Below are positions 16,679 to 25,162 of a stretch of 64,000 nucleotides of DNA, one piece after another. Within the stretch, counting starts at the first letter, position 1. Each line of letters begins with the position of its first letter. The stretch spans positions 140,478 to 204,477 of the forward strand of contig NZ_BMVE01000014.1 of the NCBI RefSeq assembly GCF_014650555.1, read 5' to 3'. The DNA is from Streptomyces goshikiensis (GTDB lineage: Bacteria; Actinomycetota; Actinomycetes; Streptomycetales; Streptomycetaceae). The notes beneath the pieces are model-generated. The model saw only the letters and a list, made by a program, of their open reading frames with translations. It was not told the origin of the DNA and did no database searches. The position numbers were made by a program, and so were the translations under genes.

Positions 16679-17563
16679 TCAGAGGGCGTCGACGCTGCAG
16701 CCAGCCGGGCCGTCGGCGGGCTTGATTGCGATGCCCGCATACCCGGACGAATAGCCCTTCGGCAGGGTCGCCCGCCGGGAGTGCCAGGAGTGGGTCTCGC
16801 TGAGGCCCGGCGCTAGATGGGTGAAGCCGTCGAACAGGTCGGCGATTTCCTCGCGGCTCCGGGGCCGGAAGCCAAGGCCGGCAGCGGCGAGGGTGGCGAC
16901 GAGCTGCGCAGTCTGTTCCGGTTGGGCATCGGCCGTGGCGTGGACGATGGACAGTGCACTTCCGGCGGGCAGCCATTCCCGGATCTTGGCCAGGAGGCTC
17001 GCGACGGCCTTGTCGTCCGGGATCCATTCGAGGACCTGGTGTAGCAGTACGGCAACCGGCCGCCCGTCGAACACCTGCAAAGTGTCCAGCAGCGCGTTGG
17101 CGTTGGTGATGTCGAGCAACACGGCCGCGTCCCCCGACGTTTCCGCGGCCCAACATTTCACGTGTGCGATGACCATCGGGTCGTGGTCCACCGCCACATA
17201 ACGGTACTGCGGGGACCGACCTGGGCCGGGTTGGGTGGTCTTACTGACCAGCTCGACGAGGGGTCGGCCGTCCGCGGCTGGCAGCCCACAGCCCAGGTCG
17301 AGGAACTGGCGGATGTCGGTGTCGTCCAGGATCCGGGAAACCGCAGTGTGGGCGTACTCGCGTGCGGTGTGGGCGCTCCAGGAGAGCCAGGGAGCGACGG
17401 CCGTCGCCCTGGCGGCGAGGTCCCGATCGATAGCGTAGGCTTCGCAGCCGCCCGCGAAATGGTCGTAGAGGCGAGCCGATGTCGCGGCTTGCATCGAAAT
17501 GTCGTGGATATGCATGGCGTTCTCGGGTCTCCGTTCCCGGATGTTGTCGGCCGCGGTGGTCAT
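16679..17563 (-). CDS. DUF574/SAV2177-family SAM-dependent methyltransferase
   Basis: 294 residues from an ATG at 17563 with GGGAGG five bases upstream. The family signatures are present: SARLYDHFAGGCEAYAIDRD near residue 30, the glycine motif QFLDLGCGLPA, YVAVDHDPMVIAHVK, LLDITNANALLDTL and VAVLLHQVLEWIPDD. These proteins are abundant in Streptomyces, often beside ATP-binding regulators and XRE regulators, as here. The enzymatic substrate of the family is not established. The frame remains open upstream to 17752, but the ribosome site fixes the start. Confidence 0.88.
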   Translation of the reverse strand: MTTAADNIRERRPENAMHIHDISMQAATSARLYDHFAGGCEAYAIDRDLAARATAVAPWLSWSAHTAREYAHTAVSRILDDTDIRQFLDLGCGLPAADGRPLVELVSKTTQPGPGRSPQYRYVAVDHDPMVIAHVKCWAAETSGDAAVLLDITNANALLDTLQVFDGRPVAVLLHQVLEWIPDDKAVASLLAKIREWLPAGSALSIVHATADAQPEQTAQLVATLAAAGLGFRPRSREEIADLFDGFTHLAPGLSETHSWHSRRATLPKGYSSGYAGIAIKPADGPAGCSVDAL

Positions 17564-17810
17564 ACTTGCCTCCCGATGAGTGGCAGCGCCCTGGTCGTCC
17601 AGGCGACTGAAGGCGACCACGTGCTCGGTGGGGGAGCGGTCTGCGATCACCCTGACGGTGATGCCGGCTCCAACGAGGCTGCAGAGCAGTTTCCGCAGTT
17701 GGTGCGGTTCCAGGCTGTGGCAGTTCCGTCGTGACCTGGTCCGGGACATCACTCCACTGCTCGGCCAGGTAGCGCCGTAACGCGCGATCCTTCGGGCTGG
17801 CCGTGCTCAT
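17564..17810 (-). pseudogene. Small ORF with probable frameshift, upstream of the methyltransferase
   Basis: An ATG at 17810 behind AAAGGAA opens MSTASPKDRALRRYLAEQWS, then DVPDQVTTEL; after that the frame degenerates, while in the methyltransferase frame a good stretch appears (HQLRKLLCSLVGAGITVRVI, then HVVAFSRLDDQGAATHREAS) running straight into the methyltransferase ATG. The simplest reading is one short protein broken by a frameshift, with its tail in frame with the next gene. Function unknown. Confidence 0.4.
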
Positions 17811-18216
17811 GTCGGGGTTCCTTTCGGGGGGCGTCACTGCGTCGCCGTGGCAGACGGCTGCGGGTGGCGGTGAGGGTGGTATCGCGGTCAGCTGCCGGGC
17901 ACGGCGACGCGTGGTTACACATGGGGGTTCTCGCTGGTCGCGTAGGGAGTGGGGGACAGCTGCCTGCGGGTGCTGAGGGCGGCACCAGGCGGAGGGCGCG
18001 GCGAGCACCGGCGGGGGCGGGCTTCTGGTGGCCGCGAAAATGCTGGGGGTGGGGCTGGGGGGGGGGCCGTGGCACTGGCCCCTTGGCAGGGCTGCTCTTC
18101 GGCTCGTGGTCCATCCGGAACGGTGTCGACTGGCTAGGTGGCCAGGGTGATCGTGCCCGCGGCGGTTGTCGTCAGCATCAATGCGACGAGGCCCAGCCAT
18201 TGACGGAGGCCTCGGG

Positions 18217-18698
18217 TCACGTTGGCTGTGCGCAATGGAAGAAGGCCCACACGGCCTTCCCCGGGCAATCCCCTCCTTGCGTGGTGCTGAGGTCCAGCAG
18301 TCGGAATGGGCGTTGACAAGAACCAGACCCCGTCCCCGGATGGCACCCGCAGACGGGCGGATCGTCGGGATCGGGTAGCTGCTGGAGTTGTCGGTCACCA
18401 TGAGCCCGAAGGCGAAGTTCGGCTTGAAGGCGAGCGCGACGCCAACGGCCTCGCTCTCATTCGACGGCCGAGTTCGTCCGTGGACAACGGCGTTGGTGAC
18501 CAACTCGCTCAGGACGAGGACAACTCGGTCAATGAGAGCGTCGTCTTCATCCAGCCCCCAAGCCACGAGCCGCTGTCGGACGAAACGGCGAGCCTCACCC
18601 ACGTTACTGCGCTGGCTCTCGAACTCGACGGCGACTCGGTCGACGCCGTCACCGTGTACCAGTACTGCCAGGAACTGCCGACTCGACAACCGTGTCAA
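18217..18698 (-). pseudogene. HATPase_c_2 (anti-sigma-type) ATP-binding protein, frameshifted near its end
   Basis: A TTG at 18698 lies five bases after GGAGGA. The frame has the N box (VVLVLSELVTNAVVHG) and G2-type box (GRGLVLVNAHSD) of RsbW/SpoIIAB-like kinases abundant in Streptomyces. The family C-terminus (PGKAVWAFFHCAQPT, TGA at 18217) is present but in another frame; the break is next to AAGGAGGGG around 18265. It is divergent from the XRE regulator at 19062, sharing the repeat-rich intergenic region. Confidence 0.65.
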
Positions 18699-18883
18699 CG
18701 TGTCCTCCTCCCTGTCTGGGTGGCGACAGACATCGCCCCTCCTGGGCACCGAAGCCGTCTGGTGGGGTGGCGTCCGCCGCGAGCCCGCCAGTCGGGGTGT
18801 CAGGTTCGCCGGCTGTCGGGCAGCTTGTTGGGCTTCCGAGATAGGAAGGATTCGCCTGAAGACGGTGCCGAGCAACAGTGACG

Positions 18884-18985
18884 GTTCACTGATCCGCAAC
18901 CTCACATCGTTGGGGTGAGTGATCCGTTTACTGAACCGCAACTTCACATCGTGGGGGTCAGTGACCTGTTCACTGACCCCCACGG
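18884..18985. promoter_or_regulatory. Tandem 42-base repeats with palindromes between divergent genes
   Basis: Units begin at 18884, 18926 and 18968, exactly 42 bases apart. Each starts GTTCACTGA or GTTTACTGA, continues CCGCAACYTCACATCG and ends in GTGAGTGATCC-like sequence, so each unit is itself an imperfect palindrome; the third is partial. CGTGGGGGTCAGTGA (18950-18964) and its exact complement (18970-18984) form a 15-base inverted repeat with a 5-base loop. The position between the ATP-binding protein and the XRE regulator suggests operators, probably for the XRE protein. Confidence 0.55.
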
Positions 18986-18998
18986 AAGTCACTGTTCT

Positions 18999-19035
18999 TG
19001 ACACAGAGTCGACGAGTTGTCACTACGATTTTGAT
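18999..19035 (+). promoter_or_regulatory. Possible promoter of the XRE regulator
   Basis: TTGACA is followed, about 20 bases later, by TACGAT in an AT-richer stretch ending ~30 bases before the GTG at 19062. The hexamers are good but the spacer is longer than the usual 17-18 bases, so this is tentative. Confidence 0.3.
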
Positions 19036-19061
19036 GAGCGAGCCCGGTTGAGGAGGTACTG

Positions 19062-20459
19062 GTGGACCGCACACCACACGGCCCATCCTGTGCGAAGCGG
19101 TTACGTCAGGAGGCCACCACACATGGCGAGTCGTGCAGCCAGATTGCCTTTACGATTCACGCCCACTGCTCTGTGTCCCTCCTGCGCGCCCACCGCCTCG
19201 CACGTGGGCTGACGCTGAAGGAAGCAGCGGAAGGACTGAACGCACTCACCGCGGGGCACAAGGGTGCTCCTCGGGTTGACGCCGATCAGCTGGGGCACTG
19301 GGAGACAGACAGGCAACCACGACCGGCCACGCTTGTGCTGTTGTGCCACTACTACGGCGGTCTGCGCCCCGAGGACCTGGGCTTCGAGAGCGCAGAGGCG
19401 GCCGTACCTGCCTCGGTACCTTCCACCATGGTCCTTGCGGAACGCGCTCTGCCCTGGCCTGCTGCTCCGCGTGCTGAGATCGTCGACGAATCCCTGGAGC
19501 GGCAGGTCGATGCTGTGCGGCGCTCGGTCGACCGCACACTCGCGGCTGGAACCGTGAATTCGAATCAGCTCGACCTGCTCGACGAACAGGTGATGTGGGC
19601 ACGAGAGCAGTACGTCTACACACCTCCAGCGCCCATGGTCAAGGTGCTCCTCGACCAACTTGAGGAAGTTGAGAGCCTCGCCGCAGACAGGCAGCCGGCG
19701 GCCGTACAGGTTCGCCTGTCCGAGCTGACCGCAATACTGGCGACCCTTGTCGCTGACGCCTTGATGAAGCTCGGGTACCTTCCCCGGTCCCGGTCGTGGT
19801 ACGCCACAGCAAGGCACGCTGCGGACGACAGCGGCAACACGGAGCTCCGCGCCCGAGTACGGGCACAGGCTGCCATGCTTCCCTTCTACTACGGCCCCCT
19901 GGAAGCGGCGGTTGCCCTTGCCCGGGAAGCCAGGATCATCAGCCGCGGCCGTCCCAGCGCCACAGCGGCACTCGCTTCGGCAGCCGAAGCACGCGCTCTG
20001 GCCAAGCTCGGAGACGCAGAGGGAGCCGAGTCCGCACTCCGATACGCAACTGTCGCGTTCGAACAGAGCGGAGCGGGTGGCTCTGGCGACAACGAAGCCT
20101 TTGGGTTCCCTGAGCGCCGATTCAGACTCTACGAGAGCGGCACCTTGACCGCCCTCGGCCACACGAGCTGGGCACGTCGTGTCCAGGAGGAGGCCATCCG
20201 CCTATACCCGTCAAGAACCGGCATCGACCCCGCTCTGCTCAATCTTGAGACAGCACTCTGCCTGGCTCAGGAGCACAGCTTCAGGGAAGCCTGTCAGCTA
20301 GCTGGTGACACCCTCCTGCGGGTCGCTACCGAGCACCGCACTCCGATCGTGGAAGAGCGGGCCCGCGAAGTCATCGGGGCACTTCCCCCGGGTGCGGAGG
20401 CCAGCCGCGCGGTGCACGAATTGCGCGAGATCCTTGCGCTTCCTTCCGGACACATGTGA
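19062..20459 (+). CDS. XRE-type regulator with C-terminal helical repeats
   Basis: 465 residues; GTG at 19062 five bases after AGGAGG. The helix-turn-helix lies at ~45-105 (VSLLRAHRLARGLTLKEAAE; HWETDRQPRPATLVLLCHYY). From residue ~150 the chain is helical with TPR-like repeats (SWYATARHAADDSGNTELRA; AMLPFYYGPLEAAVALAREA; ALAKLGDAEGAESALRYATV). This architecture is a common Streptomyces regulator type in which the repeats sense a signal. It is followed 32 bases later by a kinase gene, likely co-transcribed. The 42-base repeats upstream are candidate binding sites. Confidence 0.82.
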   Translation: MDRTPHGPSCAKRLRQEATTHGESCSQIAFTIHAHCSVSLLRAHRLARGLTLKEAAEGLNALTAGHKGAPRVDADQLGHWETDRQPRPATLVLLCHYYGGLRPEDLGFESAEAAVPASVPSTMVLAERALPWPAAPRAEIVDESLERQVDAVRRSVDRTLAAGTVNSNQLDLLDEQVMWAREQYVYTPPAPMVKVLLDQLEEVESLAADRQPAAVQVRLSELTAILATLVADALMKLGYLPRSRSWYATARHAADDSGNTELRARVRAQAAMLPFYYGPLEAAVALAREARIISRGRPSATAALASAAEARALAKLGDAEGAESALRYATVAFEQSGAGGSGDNEAFGFPERRFRLYESGTLTALGHTSWARRVQEEAIRLYPSRTGIDPALLNLETALCLAQEHSFREACQLAGDTLLRVATEHRTPIVEERAREVIGALPPGAEASRAVHELREILALPSGHM

Positions 20460-20491
20460 CAGCGGACCGGATCGTCGGCGAGCCTTGACCC

Positions 20492-21397
20492 ATGACACAA
20501 GCTGCGCTGGCCCCTGGCGGGTTCGACGAATTCGAGATGCACCAGGTCCTGAAGCGCGGGTGTGCGGCCGTCGGCCTCGATTCCTCCGAGGCTCGCCTGC
20601 TCCGCGGCCACACCAACGCGGTTATCCACCTTGTAAAAGAGCATGTCGTCGTCAAGATCGCCCGAAAGGGATCACGCATAGACGACGTAGCTCGTACCGT
20701 CCGGTTCGTTCGCTGGCTGATGGATGCTGGCTTTCCCACCGTCTCCCTCCACCCGGTCGACCAGCCAGTGGGCGTCGGCCAGCACGCTCTCACGTTCTGG
20801 GAGTATCTGCCTCAGCCGTCCGACCCAGTGCCGGCGGCCCAGCTGGCCAAGCCGCTGTACTCGCTCCACACGCTGCCGGCTTCGCCTGAGGCCCTGCCGG
20901 CGCATGACAACCTCGCGGCAATCCGACGGTCCCTCAAGTCGATCACATGCCTGTCCGACGAAGCGCTCGCGTTCCTGAACGGCAGCACCGAGCAACTTGA
21001 GTCAGCGCTCCATGTCGTGCAGTTCGAGCTGCCGGAGGGTGTTATCCAGGGAGATCCACAACACCGCAACGCTCTGCACACCGCCAGCGGCGGAGCCGTC
21101 CTCTGCGACTGGGACACAGTTGCAATCGGACAGCCGGAGTGGGATCTCGTCACGGTGGAGGTCCACTGCAGGCGTTTCGGCCACGGGTCGCAGCACTACG
21201 AAGCCTTCGCAAACACGTACGGGTGGGATGTCACGCGGTGGTCCGGGTACCAGACGTTGGCCGCGATCCGGGAACTACGCATGATCACGACAAACGCTCG
21301 GAAGGTTTCAGACGCTCCCACCAGCCTTCAGGAGGTCGAGCGGCGGGTAGAAGGACTCCGTTGCCATGATCGCGCCCTGCGGTGGAACATCCTCTGA
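20492..21397 (+). CDS. APH-family phosphotransferase
   Basis: 301 residues. The catalytic loop reads VIQGDPQHRNALH (usual His replaced by Gln: QGDxxxxN), then VLCDWDTVAIGQPEWDLVTV, a canonical metal site. The N-lobe Lys is in HVVVKIARKG and the glycine loop position in RGHTNAVIHLV. The His-to-Gln change before the catalytic Asp is tolerated in some members. It is the third kinase of this superfamily in the window and lies in a probable operon with the XRE regulator. Substrate unknown. Confidence 0.82.
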   Translation: MTQAALAPGGFDEFEMHQVLKRGCAAVGLDSSEARLLRGHTNAVIHLVKEHVVVKIARKGSRIDDVARTVRFVRWLMDAGFPTVSLHPVDQPVGVGQHALTFWEYLPQPSDPVPAAQLAKPLYSLHTLPASPEALPAHDNLAAIRRSLKSITCLSDEALAFLNGSTEQLESALHVVQFELPEGVIQGDPQHRNALHTASGGAVLCDWDTVAIGQPEWDLVTVEVHCRRFGHGSQHYEAFANTYGWDVTRWSGYQTLAAIRELRMITTNARKVSDAPTSLQEVERRVEGLRCHDRALRWNIL

Positions 21398-21684
21398 CGT
21401 TCTCGGCCAGTTCCATATCAGCCAAACCTAAAAGACGTTCAGGGGCCCGAGGCCAGCGAAGGGGTAGTTGCGGGGGAGAGGGCCCTGGCGCGAGGTTCAG
21501 CAGACGGTGATGGTGGTGTTCACGCAGGAACTCGGGCTTTGGGCCTTGGCGTGCTGCAGCCGATGGTGGTTCCGTCCAGGGCAATGCAGTTGCAGCTCAG
21601 TGGTCTGGCTGTCATGGCGGGGATCACGAGAAACTAACTGAATGAGAACAGCCGCCTTGCCGGTAGAGTCCTAGCTCAGGAAGT

Positions 21685-21774
21685 GCGGACCCCGCGCCCG
21701 CGGGGATGGTCCGAGCAGCCAGGGATCGTCCGTCAGGGAGAAACCGTGGACCCCGCGCCTGCGGGGGTGTTCCG
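21685..21774 (+). CRISPR. Minimal type I-E-like CRISPR array: two repeats, one spacer
   Basis: Two 29-base repeats (21685-21713 and 21746-21774) share GGACCCCGCGCC followed by GCGGGG and a GTCCG or TTCCG end. They match the actinobacterial I-E repeat type (GGACCCCGCG, then GCGGGG). Between them is a 32-base spacer (21714-21745), the canonical I-E length. The second repeat has diverged at a few positions, as terminal repeats do. The AT-richer stretch before the first repeat may be a leader. No cas genes are in the window. Confidence 0.7.
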
Positions 21775-21825
21775 GCCTCGGTCGCAACCCTGTCTCGGGC
21801 GGCGGGCTGTTCGCGGGCGGTGGCG

Positions 21826-22010
21826 GCCTCGCTCTATCCTGCGGCGGCGAGGGCCTGTCCCCGTGCGGCTGAGTTCGCCGCGCAGGTAGGTCACCAGAGT
21901 CTGCAGCCGGGGGAAATCCGGCGGCAGGACGGACGCTCAGCCCCTTTACCGCGCCTGACGCGCGGCCCTGCACGACGCGCAAGGGCGATGCCGGAGCGCC
22001 TTCCCATACG
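21826..22010 (-). pseudogene. DUF6233-type remnant
   Basis: The minus strand reads VLPPDFPRLQTLVTYLRGEL, closely matching the start of the intact DUF6233 gene at 33479-33835, and the flanking bases (through ACGCGCGGCCCTGCA) match the end of the small gene upstream of it. The start codon region is altered (ATG lost) and the rest of the gene is missing. A degraded duplicate of the 33.7-33.9 kb segment. Confidence 0.5.
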
Positions 22011-22339
22011 CGAGGAGATCCGCACCTGGCACACGGGCCGCTCCGGCTGGGCACCCAAGTGCAGGCGCTCGGCCTGGCTCGCGCGAAGCGGACCCCGGCG
22101 AACCCGGTGGGACGGGAGAACTCCTGCTGCCGGTGAGCGTGATCGAGGAAGAAGGCTGCCCACCGGTCCCTCAGAGCCGCACGGTACCCGCCGTCGAGGC
22201 GTGACCGGACCAAGCCGCAGTGGGATGTGGGACAGGACGCTGGGGCTGTAATGCGGGCGGGAAGGGCTATGACACGCGGTGGCTTGGCCGGCCACGGACT
22301 CGCCGCGCTTCTGGCGGTCCCCAATGCGGCCAGGCTCGT
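22011..22339. other. No gene seen
   Basis: Roughly 330 bases between the DUF6233 remnant and the repeat cluster. The frames on both strands look like shadow coding, and I see no motif, good ribosome site or family similarity. Confidence 0.35.
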
Positions 22340-22349
22340 ATAGCCCGAG

Positions 22350-22545
22350 TGGTGACTCGCCGGTGACTCTGCAAACCTTCCGCCCCAGGCCAGAGCGCCC
22401 ATCTGCCAAGGAACTCACCGGCCGCTGGTGAACTGACCGATACTCCTGCGGCTGCCAGTGACTTGCCTGGTGACCTCACCAGCGCCTGTGCGAACTCACC
22501 GGTGACCCGCCCGGGTGCCTCGTATGAACTCACCGGTGAGTCCCG
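22350..22545. repeat. Cluster of ACTCACCGGTGA-like sites downstream of the transposition genes
   Basis: Five related sites lie within 200 bases: GTGACTCGCCGGTGACTC (~22352), GAACTCACCGGCCGCTGGTG (~22411), AGTGACTTGCCTGGTGAC (~22457), GAACTCACCGGTGACCCG (~22492) and GAACTCACCGGTGAGTCC (~22526). The core ACTCACCGGTGA is a near palindrome. Repeated sites of this kind at one end of Tn7/Tn5053-like elements are where the DDE transposase binds, so this may be the left end of the element at 22.8-25.8 kb. I did not find the same cluster at the other end. Confidence 0.4.
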
Positions 22546-22830
22546 AGAGGATTTGGGCGCGGCCGGGGCTTGGGAGCGGACGGCGAAGGCCGTCAGAGTG
22601 CCGGGCTGGCCCACGACGCTGGGACGGATGGCCCGGGACAGACGGGCCTCCGGCTGCTGGCCGTCGGGGCCGTACTCCTGATGATGTACTACGTTGGGTC
22701 CGCCAGCCGTAGCGGACGAGCGAGCTGGCGTATGGCGCCGTAGACCTGCCCGGTGTCGTACGAACGGTGTTGAGCGACGCTGGAGATGAGCATGAGGGCG
22801 ACGTGCTGGTTGTCGATGGAATGGGATGAA

Positions 22831-22864
22831 ACGACCCCGGCGGCCGTCAGGCCGCCGGGGTCGT
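22831..22864 (-). terminator. Strong hairpin terminator after the ATPase gene
   Basis: ACGACCCCGGCGGC (22831-22844) and its exact complement (22851-22864) enclose a 6-base loop, 25 bases downstream of the stop at 22890. A 14-base perfect GC-rich stem with no T run, the usual form in Streptomyces. Confidence 0.7.
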
Positions 22865-22889
22865 CGTGAACATGGTGTCGGCTTCGTGC

Positions 22890-23705
22890 TCACTCTGTCG
22901 CGTGTGTCTCGGTGATGGCGGTCCGGGTGGAGGACTCGTCGACGATTCCCTTCTCCTCGGTGAAGGCTGCGATGAGGGACTGCCAGGCGATGTTGTTGAC
23001 CGAGCGGGGCAGCCCGCGGCTGGTGAGATGGATCAGTTCGACGGCGTCGTCGGAGAACAGCGTGTCCTCTCGCCCGGCGATCGTGAGGTGGTGCTTGATG
23101 TAGCTGGAGGTCTCCTCCCTCGTCATCGTGGGCATCTGATAGCTGATCGAGATCCGCTGGTCCAGGGCCGCCAGGACGCCGTGCTTCATCCTCTTGCGCA
23201 GGGTGGGCTGGCCGATCAGCAACACCGCGAACGGCGTGGTGGAGTCCATGTCGTAGTTGGTGAGCATGCGGATCGCGTCCAGCTCCTGGTGGTCGAGCAG
23301 GTGCGACTCGTCGATCACCACGGCCGGCGTCCTGCCCCGTTCGTCGACCTCCGCGGCCAGCGCGGCGGACGCCTGGGTGGCGAGAGCGGCCAGGTGGAAC
23401 TTGGGGGTCCCGCCCAGGCTGGTGACGATCCGGTCATAGAGCCCGCGCATGCCGACCTCGGGATTGGGCTGGTAGATCACCGTGAACCGGGCCGGATCCA
23501 GCGAGGCGACGGCACCCTTGAGGGCGACGGTCTTTCCGGATCCGACCTCGCCGGTGACCACGCCGATCGCCCGGTTGTTGATGCACCACGCGATGCGGGC
23601 CGCGGCCTCCCGGTGGGAATGGTGCTGATGAAGCATCGAGGGGGCCAGGTTCCGGCCGAAGGGGACACGGGTGAACCCGAAGTACCCCTGAACGCGGTCG
23701 ATCAT
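22890..23705 (-). CDS. AAA+ ATPase of the transposition module (TniB/ExeA-like)
   Basis: 271 residues. N-terminal FGFTRVPFGRNLAPSMLHQH is typical of ExeA/TniB-type ATPases; Walker A is TGEVGSGKTVAL, Walker B VVIDESHLLD, sensor region FAVLLIGQPTLRKRM and arginine region ALDQRISISYQM. ATG at 23705 overlaps the transposase stop (ATGA). By analogy with TniB and MuB it should select target DNA and activate the transposase. Complete, so the module may still work. Confidence 0.82.
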   Translation of the reverse strand: MIDRVQGYFGFTRVPFGRNLAPSMLHQHHSHREAAARIAWCINNRAIGVVTGEVGSGKTVALKGAVASLDPARFTVIYQPNPEVGMRGLYDRIVTSLGGTPKFHLAALATQASAALAAEVDERGRTPAVVIDESHLLDHQELDAIRMLTNYDMDSTTPFAVLLIGQPTLRKRMKHGVLAALDQRISISYQMPTMTREETSSYIKHHLTIAGREDTLFSDDAVELIHLTSRGLPRSVNNIAWQSLIAAFTEEKGIVDESSTRTAITETHATE

Positions 23706-25066
23706 CGCGGTCCCCGCCCGTCGTCCATCAGGGACGAGTAGTTGATGCCCTTGGCGGTGTTCGCCGTGTGCTTCTCGTCGAGGATCTTCAGGTAGTCGAT
23801 TCCAGTCGGCGGGGCCGGCTCCGACGGTGTCTCCGGCCTCGCCTTCGGATGGGTATGCCGGCCCACCCGGTGCGGGACCGCCTTGCCCGCGCTCTTGCCC
23901 GAGGTCCTCACCTCGATCTCGGTCAGGTCGAACGGGTCGAAGACCAGCTCGACCTTCATCCCGACCAGCATCGGGTCGACCTCGTAGGTGTTGCCGTGCA
24001 GGCTGACCGTCGCGGTCTTCGTCACGGTCCGGAACTCCGACCACAGAAACGCCTCCCGAAGATCAGCGGGGCTGGGCAGCGGAAGAGGCCGGGGAATCGA
24101 ACCCAGCCAACGTTCGATCGGAGGCTGCCCCGTCTCCGAATGCACCGTGCGGTGATAGACCGTCTCCACCCACGCCGTGAAAAGCCTGTTCAGCTCGGTG
24201 AGATGCTCAATCTGACCAACGCGTTCGTCATCGAGCTCGACCAGGAACTGGTCACGGACCGTGCGGAAGAACCGTTCGATCTTCCCCCTGCCCTGAGGCC
24301 GTCCCGGCTTGGAGTGCGTGAGCCGAACGGCCAGAGACGCGCACGCCCGCAAGAGCCACGTATCCACGAACGCCGACCCGTTGTCGACGTAGATCGACTC
24401 GGGGACCCCGCGGGCAGAAAGCGCCGGCCGCAGGGCGGCGGCAAGCCGGACGGTGTCCTCGGCGAACCCGAACCGATGGCCCACGATCGCCCGGCTGTGG
24501 TCGTCGATGAACGCGAACAAGTACGTCTTGCGACCGCCGATCTTCGGCCCGTGCAAGGCGTCCCCGGTCCACAGCTCGTTGCCCCGGGTGGCCTCGAACC
24601 GGCCGAACACACTCTTCTCACCGCCGCCGGCGCCGGTCAGGCCGGCACCGGCGAAGTGCCGCTGCAGTGTCCGGTCGGTCGGCGACCAGCCCTGCGTGGT
24701 CCGCAGGATCCGCTGAATCTGGGCCGCGGTGCGGGCGGGGTTCTCCTTCTTCAGCGCGGCCGCCAGGTCCAGCACCTCCACCGGTGTCCGCGGGGTGACC
24801 TGCCGCGGGGCCGGCACCAGCGCGGGAAACCCGCCCGCGCGGTAGTGGCGGGCCCAGCGGTCCAGCGTGCCGCGGGCGACCCGCACCTGCCGGCCGAATG
24901 GGTCGGTGTGCTCCTTCGCGGCCAGTTCGCGGGCGAGTTTCCCGCGCTGGCGTGTCGTGAGCTTCGTGTCGATCAGATCCTGGATCAGGCCGTAGCGGAA
25001 CAGGCCCACCTGCCGGGCCCGCTCCGCCCGCCGACGGTCCTCGTCCTCACTCGGTGACATAGGCAA
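23702..25066 (-). CDS. DDE (rve-type) transposase, TniA/Mu/IS481-like
   Basis: 454 residues. Residues ~20-150 are helix-turn-helix DNA-binding domains (QRGKLARELAAKEHTDPFGR; VARGTLDRWARHYRAGGFPA). The integrase core has the catalytic triad: LWTGDALHGPKIGG (Asp), SIYVDNGSAFVDT (Asp) and GRGKIERFFRTVRDQF (Glu). A C-terminal beta domain (VSLHGNTYEVDPMLVGMKVE) follows, as in Mu and TniA proteins. Together with the overlapping AAA ATPase this is the core of a Tn5053/Tn7-like transposition system rather than a simple IS. Confidence 0.85.
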   Translation of the reverse strand: MPMSPSEDEDRRRAERARQVGLFRYGLIQDLIDTKLTTRQRGKLARELAAKEHTDPFGRQVRVARGTLDRWARHYRAGGFPALVPAPRQVTPRTPVEVLDLAAALKKENPARTAAQIQRILRTTQGWSPTDRTLQRHFAGAGLTGAGGGEKSVFGRFEATRGNELWTGDALHGPKIGGRKTYLFAFIDDHSRAIVGHRFGFAEDTVRLAAALRPALSARGVPESIYVDNGSAFVDTWLLRACASLAVRLTHSKPGRPQGRGKIERFFRTVRDQFLVELDDERVGQIEHLTELNRLFTAWVETVYHRTVHSETGQPPIERWLGSIPRPLPLPSPADLREAFLWSEFRTVTKTATVSLHGNTYEVDPMLVGMKVELVFDPFDLTEIEVRTSGKSAGKAVPHRVGRHTHPKARPETPSEPAPPTGIDYLKILDEKHTANTAKGINYSSLMDDGRGPR

Positions 25067-25162
25067 CCCACCTCACGTCTCGAACAGAGCCCGCCGCATC
25101 CCGGCGGACACGATCAAGACTTCCGGCACCCTCCGATCCCGCCCAGGGGCGACCCGTGTTGA

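Noticed and set aside
17840..17905. Minus-strand start resembling a DUF5999 protein (MCNHASPCPAAD)
   Set aside because: Only the first dozen residues fit that family. The rest is arginine-rich noise and overlaps the next ORF start.
17241..19004. A 587-codon minus-strand frame covering several genes
   Set aside because: It runs through the ATP-binding protein gene, a small ORF and the DUF574 gene in the wrong frame for most of its length. It is not one protein.
19101..20162. 353-codon minus-strand frame opposite the XRE regulator
   Set aside because: Shadow frame; the plus-strand gene has a ribosome site, a helix-turn-helix and ordered repeats.
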